This document shows, in pieces, positions 1 to 5,779 of a stretch of 5,972 nucleotides of DNA. Origin of the DNA: Sphingobacteriales bacterium (GTDB lineage Bacteria > Bacteroidota > Bacteroidia > Chitinophagales > Chitinophagaceae). The notes below the pieces were generated by a model. The model worked only from the letters and a program-made list of their open reading frames with translations. It was not told the origin of the DNA and made no database searches. Both the position numbers and the translations under genes were made by a program. The DNA lies in NCBI GenBank assembly GCA_023251215.1, contig JAHEZF010000114.1, forward strand, positions 1 to 5,972, in the 5' to 3' direction. How positions within the stretch are numbered: the first letter of the stretch is position 1; every line of letters starts with the position of its first letter.

Positions 1-2559
1 ACAAACTGCCTTGGTAGCCGGAATGGTCAGGTTGGCAACAGGGTTGGTTACATTCACTGTAACATTCGTTGGCCCACTTACACATGGTGTAGGTGTTGTC
101 ACTACTACTGTATAAACAGTATTCACCGTTGGATTCACATAAATTGTAGTGATAGGTGTACCGGCTACATATGCAGTTGTAGCACCTGCATTCGTCCACA
201 TTGTATTCGGTGTAGAAGGTGATGATGTCCATACACCTGTTGCAAATGCAGGAGCTGTATAATCAAAAGTAATTGTCCATGATGTTAATACTCCTAAATC
301 TGCAGGTCCACCATCATACATTGCTAATGTCCATCCGCCATTTGAAATGCCAAACAAAGAACTCCATACTGTAGCCGTTGGCAGGAAGCCATTGGGTCCT
401 GATTGACCAAAAGGCCCATTTCCTATAACAAGGTCTGCCCTGAATGTTCCTGTATATGGGTTAGTCCCTGTATTCAACCTGGCAGTACCGGAAGAACTGA
501 TCACCGTATTTACAAAGCCAGTAGTGACCCCAGCTCCTCCTGTAGAATTAAGAAAATAATCCAGATTTATTATCTGTCCATTAGGTGCTCTCAATACAAA
601 CACCATGTCTCCATCCCAGGTATGTGTCATATTAAATGTAACACGGGCATTTTGTATCACAGCTCCTGCTGGTATTCCTGAAACAGTAATGGTATGACTC
701 ACTCCATTAGGTGTAAAGTCCGGTACCGGAATCGAAATTGGACCCGATGGGAAACTTACTGTTGTTACCGGTGGTGAACCAAGAACATTTGCTATACTCA
801 ATTGCTGAATTGAACCTGTACATATTGTAGCCGATGATGGATTCACTGCCGCCACTAATGGTGTAACTGTTAAGGTTGCAAGAGTTGAAAAATCCGTTGC
901 CGTGCATGCACCTACTACTACTAAACGATACTGATAACCATTTAATGTAGATGGTACATCAGTTATTGTCAGAGAATTTGTAGTTACTCCTGAATATGGT
1001 GCTGCACTGGGAACATTAAACCAGATACCTGCCGGAGTGGTTCTGTATTCCCATCTATAAGTCAAAACCGAACCCGTATTAACAGCAGCAAAAGTAACAT
1101 TGCTTCCACACTGTGCAGATGTACTGGAAGGTTGTGTTGTAAAGACTCCCGTTATACATGGAGCAACATTAACTGAATAATCTTCCACCTGGCCATATAC
1201 TGTGTTGCCACATGGCCCGGGATTAGGATCAGATGGGGCCCAATACAAACGAAATCTCATTCTTGTTGATCCAAGCGTAGCAGTTAAAGGAACAGTTACA
1301 TTGCCGCTGAATTGAGCAGTTCCTGAAAGCGAAGTATAAAATAATTCGCCCGGATCGGTAAATTGACCATTTTGATTCCAGTCTACCCATACTCTTACAG
1401 AATCAGAAGCAAAATAATTAGATACATCAACTGTGTCACGATAAGTACCCGCCTGAATTAATGTAGTAGAAATATTGGTAAAATTCTCATATCCGCCTTG
1501 AGAACTCGATGGATTATTAATTGTATTAAATCGAACTCTGGAAATTTTTTCATCAATTTGATCAGTTGCACCTCCACTACAATAACAGGCCGAAGGAGGA
1601 TTAATAGTTAATTGTATTGGTGCAGAGGTTGCACTTTGACTTGAGTTAGTACATGTAACTATACAGCGGTAAGCAGTAGGCACAGTTATCGAAGTGGTAT
1701 AAGAACCTGAATTTGGTCCAACATTCGTCCACGGTCCGCCAACTCCTGATGTTGATGATTGCCACTGATAAGTAAGACCTGAAAAATTTTGAGGAATTGA
1801 AAATCCTAATGTAAATGGTACTGTCGGGCAAACAGGATTTGCTGTACTTGTGGTATTACCCGGGTTGGGTGTACCTGAGCAAGGAGAAGCAAAACAAGTC
1901 AACGGAGCATCTATAGAGATAGTGCAATTTGATGGCGGAGCCCCAACGTTTGTAACAAAAAAGTAATAAGTGGTACCTGCGGTTGCATTAAAAGAAAAAA
2001 CAATTGGTACGCCCAATGTTGAGCTTGATCCCGGATCAGCGACCCAATTTGTGCAAAGGTTGGTTAATACAGGTGGGGCGTTGAATACTGTTACAAAGCC
2101 AAAACTGGAATTGGTAGCTGTATAAGTAACTGTAACGCACTGGGCCACCGGGTTCAACCATTGAAATATTTGATAATTGAAAGTACCGGCTAATCCAGCT
2201 TGACAGGCTCCCGGAGCCGCACAGGTTTTAGCTACCCCATCCCTGAATGACCTTAATCCAGTAGTTGGATCGCTACCGGTAATGGAAACAGTCCAGGTGG
2301 TACAAAGAGCCTGCGGATTTTGTATAGGATTTATTCCTGATGAAGTAAACACTATACCTGCATCATTTGCAACAACGTTTTGAACTTTGTGCAATTGCTT
2401 TAACCTGGCATCAATTTTTGCCTGTTGTGCAGCCTGAATCTTATTTTGATGTCTGACTTGCTGCGAATAAGAAACACAAGTTGATGTAATTAAAATCAAT
2501 GCTACTGCAAAGATTTTCATGCAAAGCGCTAAACTTAAACGGGTAAATTTTGATTGCAT
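1..2559 (-). CDS. Large secreted multi-domain protein (Ig-like, GEVED and P-domain), N-terminal 853 residues, 3' end outside window
   Basis: The frame is open from an ATG at 2559 to the window edge, giving 853 residues with no stop. Residues 1-33 hold a signal peptide; M14 (MKIFAVALILITSTCVSYSQ) is an equally good start. Residues 33-60 are Gln/Lys/Ala-rich and probably helical. Residues 65-220 form a Cys-containing beta domain, perhaps PPC-like (WVADPGSSS, TYYFFVTN). An Ig-like domain (240-320, YQWQSS) is followed by a GEVED domain (about 325-467) with the Asp/Asn loop DWNQNGQFTDPGE at 393-405 and GQVEDYSVNV at the end. A second Ig-like domain (470-568) precedes a proprotein-convertase P-domain (about 595-768: HTWDGDMVFVLRAPNG, GGWTLAMYDGG) and a third Ig-like stretch (770-838). 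This is an exported, probably surface or released protein. Such Bacteroidota proteins usually end in a type IX sorting domain or a gliding-motility C-terminal domain, which cannot be seen here. No catalytic domain is visible in this part. Export and domain classes are fairly secure; the role (adhesion, or carrying an enzyme further downstream) is unknown. Confidence 0.9.
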   Translation of the reverse strand, partial: MQSKFTRLSLALCMKIFAVALILITSTCVSYSQQVRHQNKIQAAQQAKIDARLKQLHKVQNVVANDAGIVFTSSGINPIQNPQALCTTWTVSITGSDPTTGLRSFRDGVAKTCAAPGACQAGLAGTFNYQIFQWLNPVAQCVTVTYTATNSSFGFVTVFNAPPVLTNLCTNWVADPGSSSTLGVPIVFSFNATAGTTYYFFVTNVGAPPSNCTISIDAPLTCFASPCSGTPNPGNTTSTANPVCPTVPFTLGFSIPQNFSGLTYQWQSSTSGVGGPWTNVGPNSGSYTTSITVPTAYRCIVTCTNSSQSATSAPIQLTINPPSACYCSGGATDQIDEKISRVRFNTINNPSSSQGGYENFTNISTTLIQAGTYRDTVDVSNYFASDSVRVWVDWNQNGQFTDPGELFYTSLSGTAQFSGNVTVPLTATLGSTRMRFRLYWAPSDPNPGPCGNTVYGQVEDYSVNVAPCITGVFTTQPSSTSAQCGSNVTFAAVNTGSVLTYRWEYRTTPAGIWFNVPSAAPYSGVTTNSLTITDVPSTLNGYQYRLVVVGACTATDFSTLATLTVTPLVAAVNPSSATICTGSIQQLSIANVLGSPPVTTVSFPSGPISIPVPDFTPNGVSHTITVSGIPAGAVIQNARVTFNMTHTWDGDMVFVLRAPNGQIINLDYFLNSTGGAGVTTGFVNTVISSSGTARLNTGTNPYTGTFRADLVIGNGPFGQSGPNGFLPTATVWSSLFGISNGGWTLAMYDGGPADLGVLTSWTITFDYTAPAFATGVWTSSPSTPNTMWTNAGATTAYVAGTPITTIYVNPTVNTVYTVVVTTPTPCVSGPTNVTVNVTNPVANLTIPATKAVC

Positions 2560-2677
2560 AGTAAAATTTTTAGTTGATTGAGAATAAACAAACTCCGGTA
2601 TGGTATTAAAACCACCGGCAGTAAGAGAAACAATAATTTTTTTCCGAAAATACAAAGGAGCGTAGATTTTTCTCATC

Positions 2678-2699
2678 TAGTCACTTTTGGTAGTGGCTA
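2678..2699. promoter_or_regulatory. Imperfect inverted repeat upstream of the secreted-protein gene (possible operator)
   Basis: TAGTCAC (2678-2684) and GTGGCTA (2693-2699) form two 7-bp half-sites, complementary except for one T-G pair, separated by 8 bp. The site lies about 120 bp upstream of the secreted-protein start. No good TTTG / TAnnTTTG promoter is visible in the gap. The best -7-like strings on the minus strand are at 2645-2652 (TATTTTCG) and 2653-2660 (CTCCTTTG), and neither has a matching -33 box. The gene may therefore depend on an activator or an alternative sigma factor, with this repeat as a candidate binding site. That is inference; it could also be a minor RNA hairpin. Confidence 0.3.
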
Positions 2700-2700
2700 A

Positions 2701-2731
2701 GGTATGATTTTTTTACACAAAAAAATCTACC
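2701..2731 (-). terminator. Strong stem-loop after the PUR-family gene, likely terminator
   Basis: GGTA, a bulged T, GATTTTTTT, the loop ACAC, AAAAAAATC and TACC form a 13-bp stem with a 4-nt loop and one bulge. It starts 41 bp beyond the stop of the PUR-family gene and is the only strong hairpin between that gene and the next one. No separate T-tract follows on the minus strand, but the stem itself is T/A-rich in both directions. It is therefore not a textbook intrinsic terminator, and could instead stabilise the mRNA end or act in both directions. Confidence 0.45.
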
Positions 2732-2771
2732 CGATAGACATTTTATTCACCAATATTCCCACCTGCATTTG

Positions 2772-3206
2772 TTACCATTTATCTACTTCTTCCGTTTTCT
2801 TATCAGAGCTATCGGAAAGTTCTGTTATCGCAGCAGGTTCGTTTACTTTTTCAACCGGTTCTGTTGAAGAAGCTTGAGGAGAAGGGCTTCCATTATGATC
2901 AGTTTCTTCAGCGGTTTCTTCATGATTGAAAGCGTCAAAATTAAAATCCGGCATCAACTCTGTTTTTACATAATCCACTACTTCTGTAAGTGCCTTAATG
3001 AACTTATTGAAATCTTCTTTATAGAGAAACACTTTGTGCCGGTCGTAGCCATTATCATTAAATCTTTTCCGGCTTTCTGTAATGGTCAGGTAATAATCAT
3101 TGCCCCGGGTAGTTCTTACATCAAAAAAATATGTTCTTCTTTTGCCCGCCCTGATCCGTTTGCTGAAAATACTTTCTATTTTTTTGTCATTGTTCTCGTA
3201 CGCCAC
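2772..3206 (-). CDS. PUR-family (DUF3276) nucleic-acid-binding protein
   Basis: The 144-residue protein has a basic PUR-type domain at about residues 10-83: IFSKRIRAGKRRTYFFDV (13-30), then YYLTITESRKR, HKVFLYKEDFNKFIKALTEVVDYV (from 57). This matches the bacterial PUR-alpha-like family (DUF3276) that is conserved across Bacteroidota and spirochaetes; the Borrelia member binds single-stranded DNA and RNA. The tail from about residue 95 is acidic, Ser/Pro/Glu-rich and probably disordered. The start is GTG at 3206. There is no in-frame ATG before M85, a stop lies 7 codons upstream, and the PUR core would be lost with any later start. The gene is transcribed alone from the promoter at 3270-3300. 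Its cellular target is unknown; a role in nucleoid or RNA regulation is inferred from the family only. Confidence 0.93.
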   Translation of the reverse strand: MAYENNDKKIESIFSKRIRAGKRRTYFFDVRTTRGNDYYLTITESRKRFNDNGYDRHKVFLYKEDFNKFIKALTEVVDYVKTELMPDFNFDAFNHEETAEETDHNGSPSPQASSTEPVEKVNEPAAITELSDSSDKKTEEVDKW

Positions 3207-3269
3207 AGTAATTGGTTTTAGCAGTTAAAAATAGTTTAATCGTTCCGAAAAGATTCCGGAGGTTAGTCA

Positions 3270-3300
3270 CAAATATAGATATGTTTTTGACACAGCCAAA
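3270..3300 (-). promoter_or_regulatory. Bacteroidota-type promoter of the PUR-family gene
   Basis: On the minus strand TTTG (3297-3300), a 19-bp spacer and TATATTTG (3270-3277) match the Bacteroidota primary-sigma consensus TTTG / TAnnTTTG exactly and at the usual spacing. Transcription should begin near 3263, leaving a leader of roughly 55 nt before the GTG at 3206. The leader shows no Shine-Dalgarno sequence, as is common in this phylum. Confidence 0.8.
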
Positions 3301-3303
3301 TGA

Positions 3304-3410
3304 GAGTCTGGAGTCGGGAGTCTTGAGTCAATAAAACCTGAAAGCTATTTCGCAAAATGTATTTACTCTTGACTCCCGACTCCTGACTCATAACTCCCGA
3401 CTCATAACTC
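3304..3410. repeat. Mirror-arranged GAGTnnn heptamer array (4 + 7 units)
   Basis: Four perfect-length 7-bp units lie on the plus strand at 3304-3331 (GAGTCTG, GAGTCGG, GAGTCTT, GAGTCAA). After a 30-bp spacer (3332-3361), seven units in the opposite orientation fill 3362-3410; read on the minus strand from 3410 they are GAGTTAT, GAGTCGG, GAGTTAT, GAGTCAG, GAGTCGG, GAGTCAA and GAGTAAA. The inner arms (3304-3331 and 3362-3389) can pair at 24 of 28 positions, giving a long hairpin. The array lies between the ABC transporter and the PUR promoter, starts 3 bp from the -33 box, and its outermost unit supplies the last two codons and stop of the transporter. It may act as a transcript end or be a mobile intergenic repeat. 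Confidence 0.85.
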
Positions 3411-5234
3411 TGAACTTCTCTCCTGTTCCTGCTGACGGGCATACAAACTGGCATAATATCCATTACGATCTATTAACTCATTATGATTTCCTTCCTCAAC
3501 AATTACACCGTCGTCCAATACAACGATTTTATCAAACTTAAAAAGTGAAAATATCCGGTGAGTAATGATAATAGCAGTTTTGTCATTTAAATATTCATAA
3601 AGATTGCCGATGATCTTGTTTTCAGTTCTTGCATCCACAGCGCTGAGGCAATCATCCAGTATCAAAATATTCGGATCCTTAATGAGTGCCCTGGCAATTG
3701 AAATCCGTTGTTTCTGGCCTCCACTCAACGTTACACCTCTTTCACCAATCATTGTTTCATATTGTTGCAGAAATTGCATGACTTCATTATCCATATTGGC
3801 CTGTTCTGTTGCTCTGATCACTGCATCCCTGTTCTTATCTTCCAACCCAAAGAGAATATTATTTGCAACCGTATCACTAAACAAGAAAACATCCTGAGGT
3901 ACATAACTGATCTGTTCCCTCAGCGTTTTCAAATCAATATTGCGTATATCAGTTCCGTCAAGTTCAATTTTCCCATTGGTAGGATCATACATTCGCAGCA
4001 TCAGTTGAGCAATTGTTGATTTCCCGCTGCCGGTCCTTCCTACGATTGCAACTTTCCCGCCTTTTTTTATTTCAAGGTTGAAATTTTTTAATGCATGAAT
4101 TCCTGTATGCGGATATATAAAATCAACATTTTGGAAACGAATATTTCCCTGCAATGTAAAATTCTCTGGTAAAGAATTATTCCGGATAGCAGGCTTGGTT
4201 TGCAAAAACTCATTCAATCTTTTTTGTGAAGCCGCAGCTCTTTGGATCATACTTGCAGTCAATCCTATTGCACTGACAGGAAATGTGAGAAGGTTTACAT
4301 ATATCACAAACTCTACGATGGTGGCCATATCAGTTTGTTCGGGATGAGCAATGTGATTTAATCCGCCAATCATGATGGTGAGTAAAGTGCTCAACCCGAT
4401 CATCAATGTCATGGAGGGGAAATATATGGCTTCCACTTTTGCCAAACCAATTGCATTCTTCCTGTATTCTTCACTATTTTTTTTAAAAAAGCCAAGCATA
4501 GCTTTTTCCTGCACAAAAGATTTAATGACTCTTATCCCGGAATAAGATTCCTGTGCATTAGTTGTCAGATCTGATAATAAAGCCTGTATTTTTTCACTTC
4601 GTTTATTAATGATATTATTAACGTAATAAATAGTAATCGCAAGAATTGGCAGCGGCGCTAAAACATATAGAGTAAGCTCTGCATTTCTTTTAATCATAAA
4701 AAATACACATAAAGAAATCACTGCAACAAGATTGGCTAAATACATAATAGACGGGCCCGTAAACATTCTCACTCTGCTTACATCTTCTGCAATGCGATTC
4801 ATCAGATCACCTGTAAAATGAGTTTTATAAAATGCAGTATCCAGTTTTTGATAATGCTGAAAAACTTCATTTTTCTGATCATATTCAATATGCCGGCTCA
4901 TTACAATAATGGTTTGTCGCATCAGGAAAAGAAAAAAACCCCGAATTAATGCAATGATGAGAATAGTAAGACCACAAATGGCAACCACTTTCGCCACACC
5001 ATAATCAGCCCCTTCCACTTTTTGAATAAATTTTTGAACTATAGTCGCATAACTGGGCGGAATAGCCCTTGGATGATAACCGGGAAATTGTTTTTGTACA
5101 AAATCTATTACAAAGCCGGTAATCTGAGGGGATAAAACATTGAAATAATTTGACAGGAATACGAATAAAATTCCAATGCTTAAACGAACCCTGTATTTCC
5201 AGAAATATTTATTGAGAGCTCTGAGATGCTTCAA
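3402..5234 (-). CDS. ABC half-transporter (fused membrane and ATPase domains), MdlA/MsbA-like exporter type
   Basis: The 610-residue protein is full length for an exporter-type half-transporter in the inner membrane. The membrane domain spans about residues 1-335, with hydrophobic segments near 18-40, 82-105, 158-180, 188-207, 270-290 and 305-328. The ATPase domain (about 365-600) has the A-loop Tyr374, Walker A GRTGSGKST (399-407), Q-loop Gln447, signature LSGGQ (503-507), Walker B ILILDD (523-528), D-loop SAVD and H-loop His559. The residue after the Walker B Asp is Asp528 instead of the usual catalytic Glu. This is seen in MdlA/YheI-type subunits that work as heterodimers, so a partner may be encoded elsewhere. 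The start is TTG at 5234: a stop lies 9 codons upstream, no ATG occurs before M105, and MKHLRALNKYFWKY is a family-like N-terminus. The substrate is unknown; drug or lipid export would be a guess. The C-terminal Glu-Leu-stop comes from the heptamer repeat. Confidence 0.95.
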   Translation of the reverse strand: MKHLRALNKYFWKYRVRLSIGILFVFLSNYFNVLSPQITGFVIDFVQKQFPGYHPRAIPPSYATIVQKFIQKVEGADYGVAKVVAICGLTILIIALIRGFFLFLMRQTIIVMSRHIEYDQKNEVFQHYQKLDTAFYKTHFTGDLMNRIAEDVSRVRMFTGPSIMYLANLVAVISLCVFFMIKRNAELTLYVLAPLPILAITIYYVNNIINKRSEKIQALLSDLTTNAQESYSGIRVIKSFVQEKAMLGFFKKNSEEYRKNAIGLAKVEAIYFPSMTLMIGLSTLLTIMIGGLNHIAHPEQTDMATIVEFVIYVNLLTFPVSAIGLTASMIQRAAASQKRLNEFLQTKPAIRNNSLPENFTLQGNIRFQNVDFIYPHTGIHALKNFNLEIKKGGKVAIVGRTGSGKSTIAQLMLRMYDPTNGKIELDGTDIRNIDLKTLREQISYVPQDVFLFSDTVANNILFGLEDKNRDAVIRATEQANMDNEVMQFLQQYETMIGERGVTLSGGQKQRISIARALIKDPNILILDDCLSAVDARTENKIIGNLYEYLNDKTAIIITHRIFSLFKFDKIVVLDDGVIVEEGNHNELIDRNGYYASLYARQQEQERSSEL

Positions 5235-5250
5235 TGAAAAAAGTTTGCAA

Positions 5251-5280
5251 CGAAATTAGAATTATGTTATCAAAAACAAA
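5251..5280 (-). promoter_or_regulatory. Probable promoter of the ABC transporter
   Basis: TTTG (5277-5280), an 18-bp spacer and TAATTTCG (5251-5258) on the minus strand match TTTG / TAnnTTTG with one mismatch. Transcription would start near 5244, leaving only about 10 nt before the TTG start, so the mRNA would be nearly leaderless. Read-through from the tRNA-Ser(CGA) unit 60 bp upstream is the alternative. Confidence 0.45.
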
Positions 5281-5295
5281 TTTGCTATTGACAAG

Positions 5296-5383
5296 CGGAA
5301 AGAGAGGGATTCGAACCCTCGGTCCCGCAAGGCGGGACAACGGTTTTCGAGACCGTCCCGTTCGACCACTCCGGCACCTTTCC
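5296..5383 (-). tRNA. tRNA-Ser (anticodon CGA)
   Basis: The 88-nt class II tRNA has acceptor strands GGAAAGG and TCTTTCC (one G-T pair) and discriminator G. The anticodon stem is ACGGT/ACCGT around the loop CTCGAAA, with anticodon CGA at 5347-5349. It has a long GC-rich variable arm (CCCGC ... GCGGG) typical of serine tRNAs, and the T-arm GAGGG-TTCGAAT-CCCTC. It decodes UCG. CCA is not encoded and must be added after transcription. Confidence 0.97.
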
Positions 5384-5389
5384 TTTTTT

Positions 5390-5420
5390 CAAATTCAAAA
5401 ACTAAAAAGCATCCGCTAAA
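5390..5420 (-). promoter_or_regulatory. Weak candidate promoter for tRNA-Ser(CGA)
   Basis: TGAATTTG (5390-5397) lies 6 nt upstream of the tRNA 5' end, with TTTA 19 bp further upstream (5417-5420). Each box has one mismatch to TTTG / TAnnTTTG, but the spacing to the tRNA start is right. The candidate -33 box lies inside the terminator hairpin of the preceding unit. Confidence 0.3.
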
Positions 5421-5428
5421 CCGAATGC
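5404..5428 (-). terminator. Intrinsic terminator after the GIY-YIG module
   Basis: On the minus strand GCATTCG, the loop GTTTAG and CGGATGC form a 7-bp stem (one T-G pair) followed directly by TTTTT. This is a standard rho-independent terminator shape. It would end the transcript running from tRNA-Ser(UGA) through the GIY-YIG gene and insulate tRNA-Ser(CGA). Confidence 0.65.
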
Positions 5429-5433
5429 AATCA

Positions 5434-5454
5434 GCGGAGAAAGGGATTCGACCT
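5434..5454 (-). pseudogene. Decayed duplicate of a tRNA-Ser 3' end (T-arm plus acceptor strand)
   Basis: The minus strand reads GAGGTCGAATCCCT then TTCTCCGCT. Compared with the 3' end of tRNA-Ser(UGA) (GGGGTTCGAATCCCT, CTCTCTCCGCTT) it lacks one base in the T-loop region and two in the acceptor strand. There is no anticodon arm or 5' half, so this is a fragment and not a tRNA. It has the same orientation as both intact serine tRNAs and forms a direct repeat with the end of tRNA-Ser(UGA), with the GIY-YIG gene between the copies. It resembles the partial tRNA duplicate left at the far end of an element inserted in a tRNA gene. Confidence 0.65.
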
Positions 5455-5466
5455 CGTTCCCTGAAA

Positions 5467-5478
5467 CTTTAGCGAAGG
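5467..5478 (+). repeat. Left inverted-repeat copy flanking the GIY-YIG gene
   Basis: CTTTAGCGAAGG here is the exact reverse complement of CCTTCGCTAAAG at 5752-5763, and both have GG two bases further on. The copy begins 9 bp past the stop of the GIY-YIG gene. Its flank also holds a small GGGG-TTT-CCCC hairpin on the minus strand. Confidence 0.75.
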
Positions 5479-5486
5479 GGAAACCC

Positions 5487-5723
5487 CTATACCCAATGCT
5501 TATTTCTAAAAGCAATACCCGAACCTGTTTTCAGATATTTTTCAAATTCAAACGCTTTGTATTTGTTTACAAAAGCACAAAAGAACACAAGCACTACAGG
5601 AATTTTGTTTTTAGTAGCATCCACATAACCTTTCTGATGCCTGTTAATTCTTTCGTTTAAATCTTCAGAGCATCCAGTGTAAAAACTGCCATCAATACAT
5701 TTCAAAATGTAAACATAAAACAT
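5487..5723 (-). CDS. Small GIY-YIG nuclease (UPF0213/YhbQ-like, single domain)
   Basis: The 78-residue protein is essentially one GIY-YIG domain. The GIY and YIG motifs appear as VYI (4-6) and YTG (15-17), followed by the catalytic Arg25 in LNERINRH, and the metal-binding Glu61 in the helix EFEKYLKTG. The length is normal for stand-alone members of the UPF0213 type. Family members cut DNA with one metal ion, but the roles of the small ones are mostly unknown. The ATG at 5723 is the only in-frame ATG, and MFYVYILKC fits the family N-terminus. No promoter matching the local consensus precedes it, so it is probably co-transcribed with tRNA-Ser(UGA) 56 bp upstream and ended by the hairpin at 5404-5428. 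Catalytic residues are intact, so it is likely active. It may be the enzyme of the surrounding element; a housekeeping repair role is the alternative. Confidence 0.9.
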   Translation of the reverse strand: MFYVYILKCIDGSFYTGCSEDLNERINRHQKGYVDATKNKIPVVLVFFCAFVNKYKAFEFEKYLKTGSGIAFRNKHWV

Positions 5724-5747
5724 AGCAAGAATATCACGAACTGAGTT

Positions 5748-5773
5748 GCCTCCTTCGCTAAAGCTCCGGAGGC
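5748..5773. repeat. REP-like palindrome right after tRNA-Ser(UGA), right inverted-repeat copy
   Basis: GCCTCC (5748-5753) pairs with GGAGGC (5768-5773). The inner segment contains GCTAAAGC, which can add a short inner stem. The 12-bp core CCTTCGCTAAAG (5752-5763) recurs inverted at 5467-5478. The palindrome starts 6 nt beyond the tRNA 3' end and ends 24 nt before the GIY-YIG start codon, so it would be transcribed with both. Confidence 0.75.
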
Positions 5774-5779
5774 TAAAAG

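Larger units (their letters stand above)
5434..5779 (-). mobile_element. Putative minimal GIY-YIG element at the 3' end of tRNA-Ser(UGA)
   Basis: In minus-strand order the module has the intact tRNA-Ser(UGA), a 6-nt gap, a 26-nt palindrome (5748-5773), the GIY-YIG gene, an inverted copy of the palindrome core (5467-5478) and a degenerate tRNA-Ser 3'-end repeat (5434-5454). A lone nuclease between inverted repeats and tRNA-end direct repeats suggests an inserted element of about 345 bp. No integrase or transposase is present, so it would rely on the nuclease and host repair, or is already fixed. Mobility is inferred from layout only. Confidence 0.45.

Noticed and set aside
403..1831. Short open frames at 403-681 (+), 707-907 (-) and 1646-1831 (-)
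   Set aside because: All lie in other frames inside the continuous 853-codon frame of the secreted protein, which has a signal peptide and recognisable domains.
2463..2520. Lipoprotein signal (Cys28 of the large secreted protein)
   Set aside because: The residues before the Cys are Thr-Ser-Thr, not a lipobox; cleavage after Ser32 by signal peptidase I fits better.
2874..3221. Plus-strand open frame of 115 codons
   Set aside because: It lies antisense to the PUR-family gene, whose protein is clearly conserved; the antisense product shows no recognisable motif.
3304..3410. CRISPR array
   Set aside because: Units are 7 bp, contiguous and without unique spacers, and no cas gene is present.
3263..3463. 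Minus-strand open frame of 66 codons containing SYESGVMSQESGVKS
   Set aside because: It is a translation of the GAGTnnn heptamer array overlapping the end of the transporter in another frame; it has no family resemblance or start signal.
3604..4019. Two overlapping plus-strand open frames
   Set aside because: They are antisense to the conserved ATPase domain of the ABC transporter and resemble nothing known.
5234..5419. Plus-strand open frame of 61 codons (contains GIRTLGPARRDNGF)
   Set aside because: It reads antisense through tRNA-Ser(CGA), another recurrent false call, with no independent support.
5749..5754. AGGAGG on the minus strand upstream of the GIY-YIG gene, as a Shine-Dalgarno site
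   Set aside because: It is 25 nt from the ATG, too far, and is part of the palindrome stem; other genes here lack such sites.
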